6,789 bases of DNA from the NCBI GenBank assembly GCA_937895935.1, contig CALBKX010000026.1, forward strand, positions 1 to 6,789, read 5' to 3'. Every line of letters begins with the position of its first letter. Position 1 is the stretch's first letter. A program made the translations under genes and the position numbers. The DNA is from an uncultured Clostridia bacterium (GTDB lineage: Bacteria > Bacillota > Clostridia > Christensenellales > UBA1242). Shown piece after piece: positions 5,490 to 6,789 of the stretch. Below the pieces are notes generated by a model that saw only the letters and a list, made by a program, of their open reading frames with translations, did no database searches and was not told the origin of the DNA.

Positions 5490-5808
5490 AGGGTATCAGA
5501 AGATATGCCAGCTAGTAGATAGGCGAGTAATGAATTTAAAGGGCTATATGGGTTGTGAATGGTGCGGTAGAGGTGACAAGATGGAATACCATCACCACCA
5601 CATAGTATTCCGTAGCAAAGGCAGAAAAGACACGCTCGAAAATCTTATTTATTTATGCATAGACTGCCATAATGAAGCCCACGGCGTAAGAGAAAAGGCA
5701 ATGGAAATCACATTCAAGGACTGCCGAATGGATGCCGAACCCATTAAAAGTTGGAACGAACAACATAAAAAGGAAGCTGAAGAAATTTATAAGAGGTACA
5801 AGAAATGA
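5449..5808 (+). CDS. HNH endonuclease
   Basis: This is a small metal-dependent nuclease of the HNH (ββα-metal) fold. The zinc-holding cysteines are Cys36-x2-Cys39 (CEWCG) and Cys70-x2-Cys73 (CIDCH). The catalytic core lies between them: a run of four histidines at 48-51 followed by IVFRSKG, the structural Asn65 in TLENLI, then His74 and His78. Lengths and spacings are ordinary for phage HNH proteins with the EYHHI-type motif, though four consecutive histidines is one or two more than usual. The C-terminal tail is a charged helix. AAGGAAAG lies ahead of ATG 5449. The substrate is not visible: it could be a recombination nuclease in the style of the NinG/Rap position in lambdoid phages, a free-standing homing-type nuclease, or a packaging-related HNH. 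It ends in an ATGA overlap with the next gene. Confidence 0.88.
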   Translation: MEIKKQERVILKPRGYQKICQLVDRRVMNLKGYMGCEWCGRGDKMEYHHHHIVFRSKGRKDTLENLIYLCIDCHNEAHGVREKAMEITFKDCRMDAEPIKSWNEQHKKEAEEIYKRYKK

Positions 5809-6035
5809 ATATCAAAGCAGATGAAAATACATTTATTTGTAATCCGCATGTAATTGAGTTCAAGGAAATTGAGAAAGCGGACGGCAAAAGAATTGTACTC
5901 ATGGTTGATGAATTTGTAGCAAAGACCTATAAAGACTGGAAACAAGCAAAAGAGGACAGAAGCAAAATTGATTTCTCAATCGGATTAACTGAACCAGTGT
6001 GTAATTTAACGGAGGAAGAAAATGGCACGAAATGA
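5805..6035 (+). CDS. Uncharacterised small protein, 76 residues
   Basis: The start ATG overlaps the HNH stop (ATGA) and has AGAGG a few bases upstream. The product is acidic to neutral and soluble: strand-like segments at about 8-35 (TFICNPHVIEFKEIEK, KRIVLMVDEFVAKT), then a charged helix (YKDWKQAKEDRSK) and a polar tail. It has no recognisable motif, signal peptide or membrane segment, and I assign no family. Its last 14 bases overlap the next gene, whose ribosome site (GGAGG) lies inside it. The coupling on both sides makes it a convincing gene; the role is unknown. Confidence 0.65.
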   Translation: MNIKADENTFICNPHVIEFKEIEKADGKRIVLMVDEFVAKTYKDWKQAKEDRSKIDFSIGLTEPVCNLTEEENGTK

Positions 6036-6225
6036 GTTTACAGTATACCTAATTGAGCATTTACATGAGTTTAACATTTTTAGAGAAAATCTTATGAAAG
6101 TAAAGTGTCCTTCCGGCTTAACGGATGAACAAAAAGATTTTATCAAAAGATACGCTAAAGAAGAAGATAAACTGGCAGATATGCTGTTAAAGAAAACTAT
6201 TGAATCGGCAACGAAAGGGGAATAA
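6022..6225 (+). CDS. Uncharacterised small helical protein, 67 residues
   Basis: ATG 6022 has a strong GGAGGAAGAAA ribosome site at 6011-6021. The product appears all-helical: a first helix with His, Phe and Leu (FTVYLIEHLHEFNIFRENLM), a turn (KCPSGLTDEQ), then a long charged helix (KDFIKRYAKEEDKLADMLLK). Such a two-helix shape fits small binding proteins, but I recognise no family and no catalytic motif. It overlaps the previous ORFan by 14 bases and is followed after 2 bases by the dUTPase gene, whose ribosome site lies at its end. Confidence 0.68.
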   Translation: MARNEFTVYLIEHLHEFNIFRENLMKVKCPSGLTDEQKDFIKRYAKEEDKLADMLLKKTIESATKGE

Positions 6226-6227
6226 TT

Positions 6228-6677
6228 ATGAAACAAACCTTAGGAAGATTTTTCAAAATAGTAAAGAATGCACCATTTGTAGTTACACTGCCGAAGAGAA
6301 GCACAACAGGCAGTGCTGGCTATGATTTCTTCGCACCGTATCGATTCGTGGTAGAACCAAAAGAAACGCTGATTGTAAAAACATGGGTCAAAGCTCATGT
6401 GCCGAAAGGTGAGTTTCTTAAAATCGTTGGTCGCTCAAGTTTTGGAGTAAAGAGACATCTGGACGTTGCCTGCAGTGGCATTATTGATTCTGACTATTTT
6501 GGAAATGTAAAAAACGACGGAAACATCGAAGTAGCTTTTTATAACAGGGGAACAGAGCCACAACATATTGAAGCAGGAGACAGAATTTGCCAAGGTATCT
6601 TTATTCCGTACATGCTCACCGATGATGATGAAGCTACAGGAGATAGAGTAGGTGGCGTGGGTAGTACTGGGAAATAA
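6228..6677 (+). CDS. dut: Trimeric dUTPase (deoxyuridine 5'-triphosphate nucleotidohydrolase)
   Basis: The enzyme hydrolyses dUTP to dUMP and pyrophosphate, limiting uracil in phage DNA and supplying the dTMP pathway. All five motifs of the trimeric family are visible: I GSAGYDFFA at 28-36, II GRSSFGVKR at 68-76, III GIIDSDYFGN at 84-93 with the catalytic Asp87, IV AGDRICQGIF at 116-125, and V RVGGVGSTGK at 140-149. Motif V has Val144 where many enzymes have the Phe that stacks on uracil; aliphatic residues occur there in other phage enzymes as far as I know. The 149-residue length is normal. AAGGGG lies shortly before ATG 6228. This closes the recognisable gene block. Confidence 0.95.
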   Translation: MKQTLGRFFKIVKNAPFVVTLPKRSTTGSAGYDFFAPYRFVVEPKETLIVKTWVKAHVPKGEFLKIVGRSSFGVKRHLDVACSGIIDSDYFGNVKNDGNIEVAFYNRGTEPQHIEAGDRICQGIFIPYMLTDDDEATGDRVGGVGSTGK

Positions 6678-6730
6678 AAAACATAAGGCATCGAAAAAAG
6701 GCTGACAAGCATATCTATTGGCTAAGACGC

Positions 6731-6789
6731 ATGAATCGTGTAGTAACCATAGCACAGACATACCTAAGAAGCCTTAAACCGAAAAATAA
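6731..6789 (+). CDS. Possible small basic protein, start unresolved, runs off the window
   Basis: A frame is open from 6665 to the end of the window. It reads as a basic, helix-prone peptide (RHRKKADKHIYWLRRM, then NRVVTIAQTYLRSLKPKN), which is unlike random translation and like small phage proteins. The only ATG is at 6731, late in the frame and with no good ribosome site. GGGAAAT at 6669-6675 is well spaced for an ATA codon at 6683, which would be an unusual start. It may be a real small gene with a mutated or non-canonical start, or only an open frame in a short tail. No hairpin terminator is evident in 6678-6789. Confidence 0.3.
   Translation, partial: MNRVVTIAQTYLRSLKPKN

Noticed and set aside
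6684..6776. TAAGGC and GCCTTA inverted six-mers flanking the tail after dUTPase
   Set aside because: The arms are too short and about 80 bases apart, with no T-run after them; they cannot be called a terminator or attachment site.
1..6789. CRISPR array, tRNA, insertion sequence or riboswitch
   Set aside because: I looked for regularly spaced repeats, tRNA-like cloverleaf ends, terminal inverted repeats and long leader regions. The block is almost entirely coding, and none was found.

Overview
The window is a stretch of phage or prophage early genes from a Firmicutes-type host (Bacillota in the broad sense). It is AT-rich by eye and entirely plus-strand. Strong GGAGG-type ribosome sites appear at several genes, and there is almost no intergenic DNA: most junctions are overlaps of 1-20 bases or gaps below 10 bases. 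The recognisable products are recombination, replication-initiation and nucleotide-metabolism proteins of tailed phages. I see no host housekeeping, structural, lysis or integrase genes, so this is the middle of a replication/recombination module. Host genus cannot be fixed from the sequence.

Layout. (1) 1-1180, recombination pair: the 3' part of a RecT-type annealing protein whose frame is blocked near the window edge, then a RecE-like PD-(D/E)XK exonuclease with a four-cysteine set. (2) 1180-2753, replication initiation: a winged-helix replisome organiser (O/DnaD-like) and a DnaC/DnaI-type AAA+ helicase loader. No helicase gene is present, so the host replicative helicase is probably recruited. 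(3) 2737-3605: a 55-residue ORFan, a RusA Holliday-junction resolvase and a DUF1653 protein with a TTG start. (4) 3598-4375: two adjacent DUF3310-type genes that look like a tandem duplication, the first reduced and the second carrying a coiled coil and an extra C-terminal domain. (5) 4356-5808: a NinB-like recombination protein, two small uncharacterised proteins and an HNH endonuclease. (6) 5805-6677: two more small ORFans and a dUTPase. (7) 6678-6789: a short tail with an open frame for a basic peptide but no convincing start codon.

How they fit together. The organiser and loader would open the phage origin and load helicase. The exonuclease and RecT would make and anneal single strands. 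NinB-like and RusA proteins would handle recombination intermediates and branched DNA, and dUTPase would keep uracil out of phage DNA. No promoter or terminator is evident inside the block, so transcription probably enters from upstream of base 1.

I did not find a clearly new multi-gene system. The best leads are the tandem DUF3310 duplication with its duplicated gene junction, the blocked recT frame, the 13-bp tandem repeat in the organiser linker (a possible origin iteron), and the pair of unrecognised small genes before the dUTPase.
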